From the NCBI GenBank assembly GCA_902490335.1, contig CABUDL010000008.1, forward strand, positions 1-50,055: a DNA stretch of 50,055 nucleotides, in the 5' to 3' direction. Below the pieces are notes generated by a model. It did not search any database. It saw only the letters and a program-made list of their open reading frames with translations, and was not told where the DNA came from. The stretch's first letter is position 1; each line of letters opens with the position of its first letter. Shown here piece after piece: positions 23,716 through 31,513 of the stretch. The DNA comes from an uncultured Clostridium sp. GTDB taxonomy: Bacteria; Bacillota; Clostridia; Oscillospirales; Ruminococcaceae. Made by a program: the position numbers and the translations under genes.

Positions 23716-24369
23716 TTGAAGGAACCGAGTGCAGAATGGCAGAAGGCGTTGGACTGTATACTCTTTGAAGGAGTGGACAGACACTGGGCAGAAGCGTTTT
23801 TGCAGCAGAACGGACAGAGCCGCTGCTTTGCAAAGGGGGAGGAAATTTATTCTCCGGCGTATTACAGCAAAAGTCTGGGCATCCTTCTGCGCGGAAAAGC
23901 GCTGGTGGAAAGGGAACAGGTGCTTCTCAACCAGCTTTCGGCAGGGGAATGCTTTGGTGCAGCCGCGCTGTTTGTGCAGCGGGAGCAGTATGTCACCACC
24001 GTCCGGGCAAAGACCGACTGCAAGGTGTTGTTCTTGTCCATTGAGGCGATGCAGCGCCTGCTGGAAAATCCGCAGGTATCCCTCAACTATATCCGCTTTC
24101 TGTCCGACAGAATCCAGTTCCTGAACCGCAGAATTGCCAGCTTCACCGCGCCCAATGCCGAGCAGACCCTGCTGTCCTTCCTTCGTCAGCAGCCGCAGCA
24201 GCGATGTGAAGGGGTGTCGATGGTCAAACTCTCCGAGGTGCTCAACATCGGCAGGACTTCGTTGTACCGCGTGGTGCAGCAGTTGGAACGGGACGGAATC
24301 ATCAAACGGGAAGGCAGGGTCATCCAACTGATGGAGGAACCGAATATTTCCCGGGAAAAGAGGAAATGA
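23716..24369 (+). CDS. Crp/Fnr-family transcriptional regulator
   Basis: A 217-residue regulator starting at TTG (23716), chosen because AGGAGG lies 9 bases upstream and no ATG fits. The N-terminal beta-barrel effector domain (about 20-125) has FAKGEEIYSPAYYSKSLGIL, LSAGECFGAAALF and a dimer helix near FLSDRIQFLNRRI. The C-terminal Crp-type winged helix has MVKLSEVLNIGRTSLYRVVQ then LERDGIIKREGRVIQL. No Fnr-type Cys cluster is visible. It is followed 3 bases later by the ABC transporter genes and probably controls their expression in response to a small ligand. Confidence 0.9.
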   Translation: MKEPSAEWQKALDCILFEGVDRHWAEAFLQQNGQSRCFAKGEEIYSPAYYSKSLGILLRGKALVEREQVLLNQLSAGECFGAAALFVQREQYVTTVRAKTDCKVLFLSIEAMQRLLENPQVSLNYIRFLSDRIQFLNRRIASFTAPNAEQTLLSFLRQQPQQRCEGVSMVKLSEVLNIGRTSLYRVVQQLERDGIIKREGRVIQLMEEPNISREKRK

Positions 24370-24372
24370 ACC

Positions 24373-25440
24373 ATGAAAATGAAAAGAATATTGGCAGCCG
24401 CACTTGCTTTGGCGATGGGACTTTCGATGATTTCCTGCGGTCAGAGCACCGAGAAGGAACAAACACAGCCGCAGCAGACCGAACAGGTTGAACAGCCGGC
24501 AAAAACTCCAGAAGAAAAACCAGCCGAAAAACCAACAGAGAAAACAAAGGTCAATCTGGCAGCACTGAGCGGTCCGACTGCGTTGGGAATGTTGGAACTG
24601 CTGGAGCAGAACGAAAAGGGAGAGGCGGCAAACGAGTATCAGGTCACCCTTGCAACCGCGCCGGACGAGGTGGTCGCCAAGGTGGTGTCCGGTGAGCTGG
24701 ACATCGCAGCGGTGCCGACCAACGTGGCAGCCACCTTGTACAACAAAACACAGGGCGGTGTGCAGCTGGCGGCGCTGAACACGATGGGTGTGCTGTATAT
24801 CGTGGAAGCCGGCGAGAGCATCCAGTCGGTGGCAGACCTCAAAGGCAAGACCATCTACTCCACCGGACAGGGCTCTACACCGGAATATGCCCTCAACCTG
24901 GTGCTGGAAAAGAACGGACTGACCCCGGGCGAAGATGTTACCGTTGTGTATAAGACCGATAACAGCGAAATCGCGCCGCTGCTGGCTTCCGGAGAAGCAC
25001 AGGTGGCGCTGCTCCCACAGCCATTTGTGACCGCGGTGATGGGACAGAACGAAACGCTGCGGGTAGCACTGGATATGACCGAGGAATGGGACAAGGCGAC
25101 CGACGGAGCCAGCGGACTGACCATGGGATGCGTAGTGGTGCGCACCGAATTTGCACAGCAGAACAAGGAAGCGCTGAACCTGTTTTTGGATGAATATGAA
25201 CGCTCGGTCCAGACGGTGACCAGCGCAGAGGGATTGGAGCACGCAGCCCAGCTGGCAGAACAGTACAACATTGTCAAGGCGCCGGTGGCAAGTAAAGCGA
25301 TTCCGGCGTGCAACATCGTCTTTGTGCAGGGAGAGCGGATGCAGCAGATTGCAGGCGGATTTCTGGAGGTGCTGTATCAGGCAAATCCAAAATCGGTAGG
25401 AGGAAAACTTCCCGATGCAAATTTCTACTACAACCGATAA
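24373..25440 (+). CDS. NitT/TauT-type ABC transporter substrate-binding lipoprotein
   Basis: A 355-residue exported protein: signal peptide with lipobox-like SMISC (C22), then a Pro/Glu/Gln/Thr-rich linker (about 25-60), then a periplasmic-binding fold of the NMT1/SsuA type: VNLAALSGPTALGMLEL, DIAAVPTNVAATLYN, VADLKGKTIYSTGQGSTPEYA, LLPQPFVTAVM. The family binds nitrate, sulfonates, bicarbonate or thiamine precursors; the ligand here is not evident. It is first of the three transporter genes behind the Crp-like regulator, and its 3' end overlaps the permease gene by 26 bases. Confidence 0.88.
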   Translation: MKMKRILAAALALAMGLSMISCGQSTEKEQTQPQQTEQVEQPAKTPEEKPAEKPTEKTKVNLAALSGPTALGMLELLEQNEKGEAANEYQVTLATAPDEVVAKVVSGELDIAAVPTNVAATLYNKTQGGVQLAALNTMGVLYIVEAGESIQSVADLKGKTIYSTGQGSTPEYALNLVLEKNGLTPGEDVTVVYKTDNSEIAPLLASGEAQVALLPQPFVTAVMGQNETLRVALDMTEEWDKATDGASGLTMGCVVVRTEFAQQNKEALNLFLDEYERSVQTVTSAEGLEHAAQLAEQYNIVKAPVASKAIPACNIVFVQGERMQQIAGGFLEVLYQANPKSVGGKLPDANFYYNR

Positions 25441-26212
25441 AGCTTCCTTGCCGCGGCGGTGGATGCAGCCGGCTGCGGTGCTGCTTTGGGTGCTGCTTTG
25501 GCAGCTGACAGCGATGGCGGTGGACATCCCGCTGCTGCTGCCCTCGCCGCTGGCGGTGCTGCAAAGGCTTTGGCAGCTGTGCGGGGAAGGGGAATTCTGG
25601 TATACGGTGTTTACCTCCCTGTGCCGCATCCTGCTGGGTTTTGCCGCAGGGGTGGCAGCCGGTGTTTTGCTGGCGGCAGCAGCGTGGCGCTGGCAGTTTG
25701 TGCAGGCGATGGTCCGTCCGATGGTCGGGGTACTCAAATCCACTCCGGTCGCCTCCTTTATCATTCTGGCGCTGGTGTGGGTCAAAACCGAGCAGTTGGC
25801 GACCCTCATCTCCTTCATCATGGTGCTGCCGCTGGTCTACAACAATCTCTGTCAGGGGATTGCCGCCGCGGACCCGAAGCTGTTGGAGATGGCAAAGGTG
25901 TTCGAGCTTTCCGGCTGGAAAACCTTCCGCTGCTGTTATCTGCCGGCAATCCTGCCCTTTTTCCTGTCGGCGGTCAGCAGTGCGCTGGGACTTGCGTGGA
26001 AATCGGGCATCGCTGCCGAGGTGCTGGGCAGACCGCTGACTGCCATCGGGACCAAAATCTATGAGTCGAAGGTCTATCTGGAAACAGAGGACCTGTTTGC
26101 GTGGACGCTGGTCATCATCCTGCTGTCGGTGGCGCTGGAACGGCTGCTGCTGTGGGCGACCGACCGCATCCAAAAAAGAAGGAAGGGCGGTGAGCGGAAT
26201 GCAGCTGTGTGA
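25415..26212 (+). CDS. NitT/TauT-type ABC transporter permease
   Basis: A 265-residue inner-membrane permease with about six membrane segments, including LLWVLLWQLTAMAV and LGFAAGVAAGVLLAAAAW. The binding-protein-dependent permease loop is ICQGIAAADPKLLEMAKVFE in sense (seen as NLCQGIAAADPKLLEMAKVF), the EAA-type coupling motif that contacts the ATPase. The order substrate-binding protein, permease, ATPase is the usual one. Its start lies inside the end of the binding-protein gene, giving translational coupling. Confidence 0.9.
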   Translation: MQISTTTDKASLPRRWMQPAAVLLWVLLWQLTAMAVDIPLLLPSPLAVLQRLWQLCGEGEFWYTVFTSLCRILLGFAAGVAAGVLLAAAAWRWQFVQAMVRPMVGVLKSTPVASFIILALVWVKTEQLATLISFIMVLPLVYNNLCQGIAAADPKLLEMAKVFELSGWKTFRCCYLPAILPFFLSAVSSALGLAWKSGIAAEVLGRPLTAIGTKIYESKVYLETEDLFAWTLVIILLSVALERLLLWATDRIQKRRKGGERNAAV

Positions 26213-26828
26213 TTTGAGCTTGCAGTATGACGGTGTGCGTGTGCTGGAACATCTGAGCTTGAAGCTGCCCGACAGCGGGCTGATCTGCATCTTTGCTCCC
26301 TCCGGCACCGGAAAAACCACCCTGCTAAACCTCTTCTGCGGGCTGCTCAAGCCGGACGGCGGAAGGATAGAAGGGTTGGAGGACAGAAAATTTGCCTGCG
26401 TGTTTCAGGAGGACCGGCTGGTGCCGCAGCTGACGGCAAGGGAAAATATCCGACTGGTGATGCAGCAGCCGGATGACCGATGGATTTGCCGGATGATGGA
26501 GCAGTTGGGTCTGGCAGGCTGGGAGGATGCCCTGCCGAAGGAGTTGTCCGGCGGGATGCAGCGCAGGGTGGCAATCGCACGCGCCTTTGCTTACGGAAAG
26601 CAGTACGGCAGCCGGACGGTGTACCTGCTGGATGAGCCGCTGAAGGGCTTGGACGAGCAGGCAGCAGCGCAGACACTGGCGTTGATTCGGGAACAGGTCG
26701 TCGGTGCGCTGACCTTTTGGATTACCCATGACCGCGCACAGGCACAGGCTGCCGACTGGATTGTCTGCTTTGAGGGTAGACCGATGCGCCTGAAGCAGCT
26801 GATTGACAACCGAAAAAAAGAGCAGTAA
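26190..26828 (+). CDS. NitT/TauT-type ABC transporter ATPase
   Basis: A protein of about 212 residues, short for the family (about 250). Walker A is APSGTGKTT, the Q-loop region CVFQEDRLVPQLTARENI, signature LSGGMQRRVAIARAF, Walker B VYLLDEPLKGLD and switch H in WITHDRAQA. It powers import by the preceding permease. The GTG at 26190 has AAGGA 6 bases upstream; ATG 26199 is an alternative. The start overlaps the permease stop. A terminator follows directly. Confidence 0.9.
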   Translation: MSGMQLCDLSLQYDGVRVLEHLSLKLPDSGLICIFAPSGTGKTTLLNLFCGLLKPDGGRIEGLEDRKFACVFQEDRLVPQLTARENIRLVMQQPDDRWICRMMEQLGLAGWEDALPKELSGGMQRRVAIARAFAYGKQYGSRTVYLLDEPLKGLDEQAAAQTLALIREQVVGALTFWITHDRAQAQAADWIVCFEGRPMRLKQLIDNRKKEQ

Positions 26829-26855
26829 AAAAAGGAGCCGCAAGGCTCCTTTTTT
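26827..26855 (+). terminator. Terminator of the ABC importer operon
   Basis: AAAGGAGCC, loop GCAA and GGCTCCTTTTTT, starting at the stop codon. Confidence 0.93.
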
Positions 26856-26881
26856 GATTAGCTTATTCTTTCTTAGAAGGC

Positions 26882-27754
26882 TTACTGCGCCGGAGAGGAA
26901 AGAAATTCCATCAGCTGCGGGAAGGCTTCCTTGGCTTCCTCGTATCCCTGGATGTACAGTTCGCGCAGGGAGTGCTCGTCGGCACGCATGGCGCTGATGT
27001 TGAGCGGCTGCTTGGGCTGCAGGACAAAGGCTTGTCCGGTTTTGCTCAACAGCGCACAACTGCTGCGCTGGCGGCGGTCGATGAGGTGGCGTTTTTCTTC
27101 GGTGGCAATAAAGTTGGGGTACTGGCGGTAGACTCGGCGAATCAGGTGCATATGGGAGGTGGGTTTGCGGACAAAGGAAGCGTTTCGGGTCAGGATGATG
27201 ACGTGCTTTTTGTTGCCATCGCGGACCGAGCGGGCAATCGGGATGGGACAGGCGATGCCGCCGTCCAGATACGGCACGCCGTTGAGGTAGAAGATGTAGG
27301 AAAACAGCGGCAAGGCAGCCGATGCCCGAGCCGGAAAGAGCTTTTTGTCCATCTGGTCTTTTCCAAAGAAGTCACAGCGACCGGTTAAAAGATTGGTCGC
27401 GCCGACGTGGATTTGCACCGGAGAGGAAAAGAAGGTAGAATAGTCAAAAGGGATATACCGTTCAGGGATGGTGTCGAATATAAATTCCAGGTTGAAGGCG
27501 CAGCGGTATTTGAGCATATTGTGGACGCTGATGTAGCGTTTGTCATGGCAGAAGCGGAAATTGATTTGGGCGGTCCTGCCGGGCTGTTTGGCAGCGTAGC
27601 CCAGTGCATTGAGCGCACCGGCAGAGATGCCGTAGACCTGTGGCAGATAAAGACCCTGCTCCATAAAATAATCCAGTACGCCGCTGGTGTAGATTCCGCG
27701 AAAGCCTCCGCCTTCCAGTACCAGGGAGGTTGCGGTCAAATCAGGCATCGTCAT
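26882..27754 (-). CDS. Patatin-like phospholipase
   Basis: A 290-residue cytoplasmic or membrane-associated acyl hydrolase. The oxyanion loop GGGFRG is at 15-20, the nucleophile S44 lies in GISAG and the catalytic Asp is D164 in LDGG, giving the Ser-Asp dyad of patatins. The central part follows the bacterial YjjU-like subgroup (FHDKRYISVHNM-like CHDKRYISVHNM, then FDYSTFF). It probably cleaves lipid acyl esters. AAAGGA lies 9 bases before the ATG. It is monocistronic with its own promoter. Confidence 0.9.
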   Translation of the reverse strand: MTMPDLTATSLVLEGGGFRGIYTSGVLDYFMEQGLYLPQVYGISAGALNALGYAAKQPGRTAQINFRFCHDKRYISVHNMLKYRCAFNLEFIFDTIPERYIPFDYSTFFSSPVQIHVGATNLLTGRCDFFGKDQMDKKLFPARASAALPLFSYIFYLNGVPYLDGGIACPIPIARSVRDGNKKHVIILTRNASFVRKPTSHMHLIRRVYRQYPNFIATEEKRHLIDRRQRSSCALLSKTGQAFVLQPKQPLNISAMRADEHSLRELYIQGYEEAKEAFPQLMEFLSSPAQ

Positions 27755-27836
27755 TTGTCATCATCCTTTCATAAGATGGATTGCAGCGCGGTTTTTGGCA
27801 AAAGGTGCTGCCGAACTGAAAACGGGGTTTAATTCT

Positions 27837-27865
27837 ATTTTATACGTTTTGTAATATAAAATCAA
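27837..27865 (-). promoter_or_regulatory. Promoter of the patatin gene
   Basis: Minus-strand TTGATT (27860-27865), 17 bases and TAAAAT (27837-27842). Confidence 0.6.
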
Positions 27866-27943
27866 AGAATGAACTGTTAATTTTCATAGGAGAGGAATTT
27901 CCACAATTCCAACGGGGAAATGTGGAAAAGCAAGGAGGGCAAA

Positions 27944-28697
27944 ATGGAAGAAAAAGCGTTTTGGGAAAAACGGAATTTTATCCAATCGGTGTGGTTTGAG
28001 CTGCCACAGGGAAAAAGAGGATACCCGTTTGATATTGAAGCGGTGGCAGAGTGCGGCAAAATCGAGCTGGAAGAGCCGGTCACGATTTTGACCGGAGAAA
28101 ACGGCAGCGGAAAGTCGACGATATTGGAGGCAATCGCAGTGGCAGCGGGCTTTAATCCCGAGGGCGGCAGCCGGAATTTTTCCTTTTCCACCTGCGACAG
28201 CCATTCGCAGCTGTACGCCTACACCCACCTGACCCGCGGAATCTATCGACCGAAGGACGGATACTTTCTGCGGGCAGAGAGCTTTTACAATGTAGCGACT
28301 GACATCGACCGGATGGACAAAGAACTACTGAACAGCTACGGTGGCGTGTCGCTTCACAGCCGGTCGCACGGGGAATCCTTTTTGGCGCTGGTGCAAAACC
28401 GATTTGGGGGGAGAGGGCTTATACATCTTCGACGAGCCGGAGGCAGCGCTTTCTCCTGTCAACCAGCTGGCACTGCTGCGGCTGATACACCGCTTGGTCG
28501 GCAAACATTCGCAATTTTTAATCAGCACCCATTCGCCGATTTTGCTCAGCTATCCCCATGCACAAATCTGGCAGCTGCGTCGGGAGAAGGGAAGAGCATT
28601 AGAGCCGCTGCCGTATGAAAGCACCGACCTGTTTCGGTTTTATCAGGGATTTATGCGCGCACCGAAGAAGGTACTCGACGAGCTGTTCAAGGAATAA
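27944..28697 (+). pseudogene. AAA/ABC-type ATPase, split by a frameshift in a G run
   Basis: The 5' part (from the ATG at 27944 with AGGAGGG upstream) has Walker A GENGSGKST at residues 51-59 of an SMC/RecF-like ATPase. At 28406-28411 six G residues shift the frame. In the other frame the protein continues GGEGLYIFDEPEAALSP (Walker B) and LISTHSPILLS (switch H) and ends at 28697. With five G the two parts form one continuous protein of about 250 residues, so this is an indel, a phase-variable gene or a sequencing error. Related proteins are AAA_21-type ATPases of unknown or defence-related role. Confidence 0.85.
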
Positions 28698-28731
28698 AAA
28701 AGGCAGACCGGATTCGGTCTGCCTTTTGTTT
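28696..28731. terminator. Bidirectional terminator
   Basis: AAAGGCAGACCG, loop GATT and CGGTCTGCCTTTT, between the convergent ATPase and hypothetical genes. Confidence 0.9.
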
Positions 28732-28736
28732 CGATT

Positions 28737-29126
28737 TTATTCATCCAGCGGCTGTGTGGCTGCCAGGATGGCATCTACGCTGTCGGTGGGAGCTTCTGCA
28801 TGAAGAGAAGCGGCAAAATGTCTGCCGCCCAGCGGACGCAGAAAGATTTCCGGCTCCTGTCCGGCTGTCCAGCTGCCCTTGCCGTTTGCAATCAGCCATT
28901 TTCCGATGACACCGCTGCGCAGCTCTCTTCCGTGGCTCCAGAAGGCGTCGGTGTTGATGGCAAGCTCGACCTGTTTTTCCCAACCCTCCAGCTCCAGGGT
29001 GATGGAAACCCAGTTGATGTCCAGGTATTCATCCTTAAAATAGTTGGTCAGACGGATGCCGTATCCGCCGCCGTTGGGCAGAAATTTTCCATTGTTCCAT
29101 GCTTTTGCCAAAACGATGTGGGACAT
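28737..29126 (-). CDS. Hypothetical protein, conserved-looking, unknown function
   Basis: A 129-residue soluble protein beginning MSHIVLAKAWNNGKFLPNG. It lacks a signal peptide and membrane segments, and has alternating strand patterns (INWVSITLELEGWEKQVEL) and a Gly/Trp-rich middle. I do not recognise a family. GGAGG lies 10 bases upstream of the ATG, and the frame is free of rare-codon or frameshift signs, so it is likely a real gene. Confidence 0.7.
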   Translation of the reverse strand: MSHIVLAKAWNNGKFLPNGGGYGIRLTNYFKDEYLDINWVSITLELEGWEKQVELAINTDAFWSHGRELRSGVIGKWLIANGKGSWTAGQEPEIFLRPLGGRHFAASLHAEAPTDSVDAILAATQPLDE

Positions 29127-29191
29127 AAATTGCTTTCCTCCATTTTACAAATACAAAACTCTGATAAACCTTACTGAAAACTGAAATGATT

Positions 29192-29237
29192 ACTTGTCAC
29201 GACTACTTGTCACGACTATTTGTCACGACTATTTGTC
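29192..29237. repeat. 13-base tandem repeat, 3.5 units, at the end of the LysR gene
   Basis: Units at 29192-29204, 29205-29217 and 29218-29230, plus a partial unit to 29237. The unit is ACTTGTCACGACT with one position varying C or T. On the minus strand each copy repeats the last bases and stop codon of the LysR gene (GACAAATAG or GACAAGTAG), so the repeat arose from the gene's 3' end. Confidence 0.9.
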
Positions 29238-30131
29238 GTAGTACATCTTCACGAAATTGAGAAACACCTCGCCGATGAAAGGCAGCGGGTTGTTTTTATG
29301 GCTGACGATGTAGAGATAGCGGTCCATCGAAATCCCGCTGAGGTCGAAGCTGAGCAGCAGACCGAAGTTTTCATAGTCCTCCACCGCCGTCTTGGAGATG
29401 ATGGAGATGCCCATGCCCTGGCTGACCGAATGTTTGATGCTGTCCGGGTCATTGAACTGGGCTGCCACCTTCAGCTCGCCGATGTCGATACCCGCCTTGG
29501 TCAGAAAATGCTCCATCTCCTTGCGGGTGCCCGAGCCGTCCTCCCGCAGGATGATCGGTTCATTCTTTAGAAACTCCGCCTTCATGCCGCTGCTCTGTAT
29601 CTGGCGGAAACGCTCGGTGTTCGGGGTGATGATGACCAGATGGTCTTTAATAAAACTTTCGAACACACAGTCGGGATTGTGCGTATCGGTTCCGCAGAAG
29701 CCGATGTCTGCCATCCCCTTGGCGATATTTTCCACCACCAGCTCACTGTCCTGCCGCTGGATGTTGAAGGTGACGTGCGGGTACTCCTCACGGAAGGCGG
29801 AGACCACCTTGGGCAGGATGTACTGGGAAGGAACGGTGGAGGCACAGATGGACAGGGTGCCTTTTAGCTCCTTGTTGTAGTTTTTGACCGAGCAGCAGGC
29901 ATCGTCGCGCAGGTTGAGCATTTTGATGGCATACTGGTACAGGATGCTTCCCGGCTTGGTGGGGTAGACATACTTGGTGCCGCGTTCAATCAGCTTGGTG
30001 TCAAGCTCCTTTTCCAGGGAGTTGATGTGGGCGCTGATGGTTGGCTGGGTCAGATAGATACGCTGTGCAGCCTTGGAGAAGCTTTTGAGCTTGACGACAT
30101 AGACAAAAGCTTCCAGCTGTTTGAAATCCAT
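29229..30131 (-). CDS. LysR-family regulator, probably selenium-metabolism associated
   Basis: A 300-residue LysR regulator: N-terminal helix-turn-helix MDFKQLEAFVYVVKLKSFSK, then AAQRIYLTQPTISAHINSLE (1-60), and a periplasmic-binding-like effector domain (about 90-295) with GTLSICASTVPSQYILPKVV and MADIGFCGTDT. The ATG at 30131 was chosen because GAGG lies 9 bases upstream and the domain begins there; the 320-residue form from 30191 has no site. It is divergent from selD with 259 bases between, an arrangement known for selenium-associated LysR proteins, so it may control selD. The ligand is unknown. Confidence 0.88.
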   Translation of the reverse strand: MDFKQLEAFVYVVKLKSFSKAAQRIYLTQPTISAHINSLEKELDTKLIERGTKYVYPTKPGSILYQYAIKMLNLRDDACCSVKNYNKELKGTLSICASTVPSQYILPKVVSAFREEYPHVTFNIQRQDSELVVENIAKGMADIGFCGTDTHNPDCVFESFIKDHLVIITPNTERFRQIQSSGMKAEFLKNEPIILREDGSGTRKEMEHFLTKAGIDIGELKVAAQFNDPDSIKHSVSQGMGISIISKTAVEDYENFGLLLSFDLSGISMDRYLYIVSHKNNPLPFIGEVFLNFVKMYYDK

Positions 30132-30189
30132 AAAATGAGACCTCGTTTCTTCTATGGTAGTAATTGAAAAAACAAATGAGAACACCTTC

Positions 30190-30218
30190 ATTATAACATA
30201 TTTCGATAGGAAATGGAA
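30190..30218 (-). promoter_or_regulatory. LysR gene promoter with overlapping T-N11-A dyad
   Basis: Minus-strand TTCCAT (30213-30218), 17 bases and TATAAT (30190-30195). ATTTC-GATAG-GAAAT at 30200-30214 is a perfect 5-base dyad of the LysR T-N11-A type, sitting in the spacer, as expected for autoregulation. Confidence 0.5.
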
Positions 30219-30316
30219 CTGAATCGACAGGAGGTATTATTGTTTTTGGATATAAACAAAGAGGGAATGTATACAAATTATCTATAAGACAGCGATAAGA
30301 TTGAAAGAAAATCCAT

Positions 30317-30345
30317 TTGACAAACGATACACGGGAGGGTATACT
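30317..30345 (+). promoter_or_regulatory. Promoter of selD
   Basis: TTGACA (30317-30322), 17 bases and TATACT (30340-30345), about 45 bases before the start codon. Confidence 0.9.
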
Positions 30346-30390
30346 GAATTAGTAGGAATTACCCGCAAACGACCGAAGGAGGAGAAAAGT

Positions 30391-31428
30391 ATGGCAGAAA
30401 CAAGACGCCTTACCGAGATGACAAAAGGGGCAGGCTGAGGAGCAAAAATAGGCCCGCAGGCCCTGGCGCAGGTTCTGCACCAGTTACCGAAATTTACCGA
30501 TGAAAAATTGATCGTAGGTTTTGACACCAGCGACGACGCTCTGGTCTATAAGGTTCGAGATGACCTGGCGGTCGTGCAGACCGTGGACTTTTTCCCTCCG
30601 ATCGTGGACGACCCGTATACCTTTGGTCAGATTGCGGCAGCCAATTCCCTCAGCGATATTTATGCGATGGGCGGCGACCCGACGCTGTCGATGAACCTGA
30701 TTTGCTTCCCGACCTGCCTGCCGATGGATATTATGGCAAAAATCATGCAGGGCGGCGCGGACAAGGTCAAGGAAGCCGGAGCGATCATTGCAGGTGGACA
30801 CACCATCGAGGATTCTGAGCCGAAGTATGGACTGTGCGTCACCGGCTTTATCCATCCCGACCATGTGATGGAAAACAGCAACTGCAAGGAAGGCGACCTG
30901 CTGGTGCTGACCAAACCTTTGGGCATCGGCGTGCTGACCACCGCGAACAAAGCGCAGCTGCTGGACCAGCAGACCTATGACCAGATGGTGGAAGCGATGG
31001 CGACCCTCAACAAGTACGGCAAGGATGTGATGATGGAGGTGGGCGCAAATGCCTGCACCGACGTCACCGGCTTTGGCTTGGTGGGACACGCCAGCGAGAT
31101 GGCAAAGGGCAGCGATGTGACCATCGAGCTGTTCAGCAAGGACATCCCAATCATCGAGGCGGCAATCGACTTTGCCAAAATGGGTATCATCCCATCGGGC
31201 GCATACAACAACCTGGCATTTGTACAGGATGACGTCCAGTTTGCCGACAGCGTTCCGCAGCACATCCAGGATTTGCTGGTGGACCCCATCACCTCGGGTG
31301 GTCTGTTGATTTCGCTGCCGGAGGAAAAGGCATATGAGCTGGTGGAAAAGCTCAAAGGGGTGACCATCTGCAACGCCATCGTGGGCAGAGTGGTCAAAAA
31401 GCAGGAAAAAGCTATCGTCGTTCTGTAA
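30391..31428 (+). CDS. selD: Selenophosphate synthase SelD with selenocysteine at residue 16
   Basis: A 345-residue enzyme making selenophosphate from selenide and ATP, the selenium donor for SelA. The ATG at 30391 has AAGGAGG upstream. The frame reads MAETRRLTEMTKGAG, then TGA (30436-30438, codon 16), then GAKIGPQALAQVL. The family has Cys or Sec here followed by G-x-K; K19 is present, so the UGA is Sec, not stop. The rest is intact: VGFDTSDDALVYKV, QTVDFFPPIVDDPYTFGQIA, GGHTIEDSEPKYG, ITSGGLLISLP. A conventional caller would start this gene downstream at 30508 and lose the active site. A SECIS hairpin follows at 30463-30483. Confidence 0.96.
30463..30483 (+). promoter_or_regulatory. Bacterial SECIS hairpin in selD
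   Basis: CTGG pairs with CCAG, a C/A mismatch follows, then GCAG pairs with CTGC around loop GTT. The stem begins 25 bases after the UGA and the loop is about 34 bases away, within the usual range for SelB binding. The top helix and loop resemble the E. coli fdhF SECIS core. Confidence 0.75.
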
Positions 31429-31449
31429 GCGGCGGATGCAGTACAAAAT

Positions 31450-31485
31450 AAAAGCCGATGTGACAATTTGTCACATCGGCTTTTT
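31450..31485. terminator. Terminator after selD
   Basis: AAAAGCCGATGTGACA pairs with TGTCACATCGGCTTTT around a small loop, with A and T tracts on both sides. Confidence 0.92.
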
Positions 31486-31513
31486 GCTGTTGGCAGATAT
31501 ATCGATTGAATCG

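Noticed and set aside
29192..29237. CRISPR array
   Set aside because: Thirteen-base units follow each other directly without spacers and no cas genes are present.
30508..31428. selD starting at ATG 30508
   Set aside because: This drops the Sec16/K19 active site and the conserved N-terminus; the UGA readthrough frame from 30391 has an AAGGAGG site and consensus promoter.
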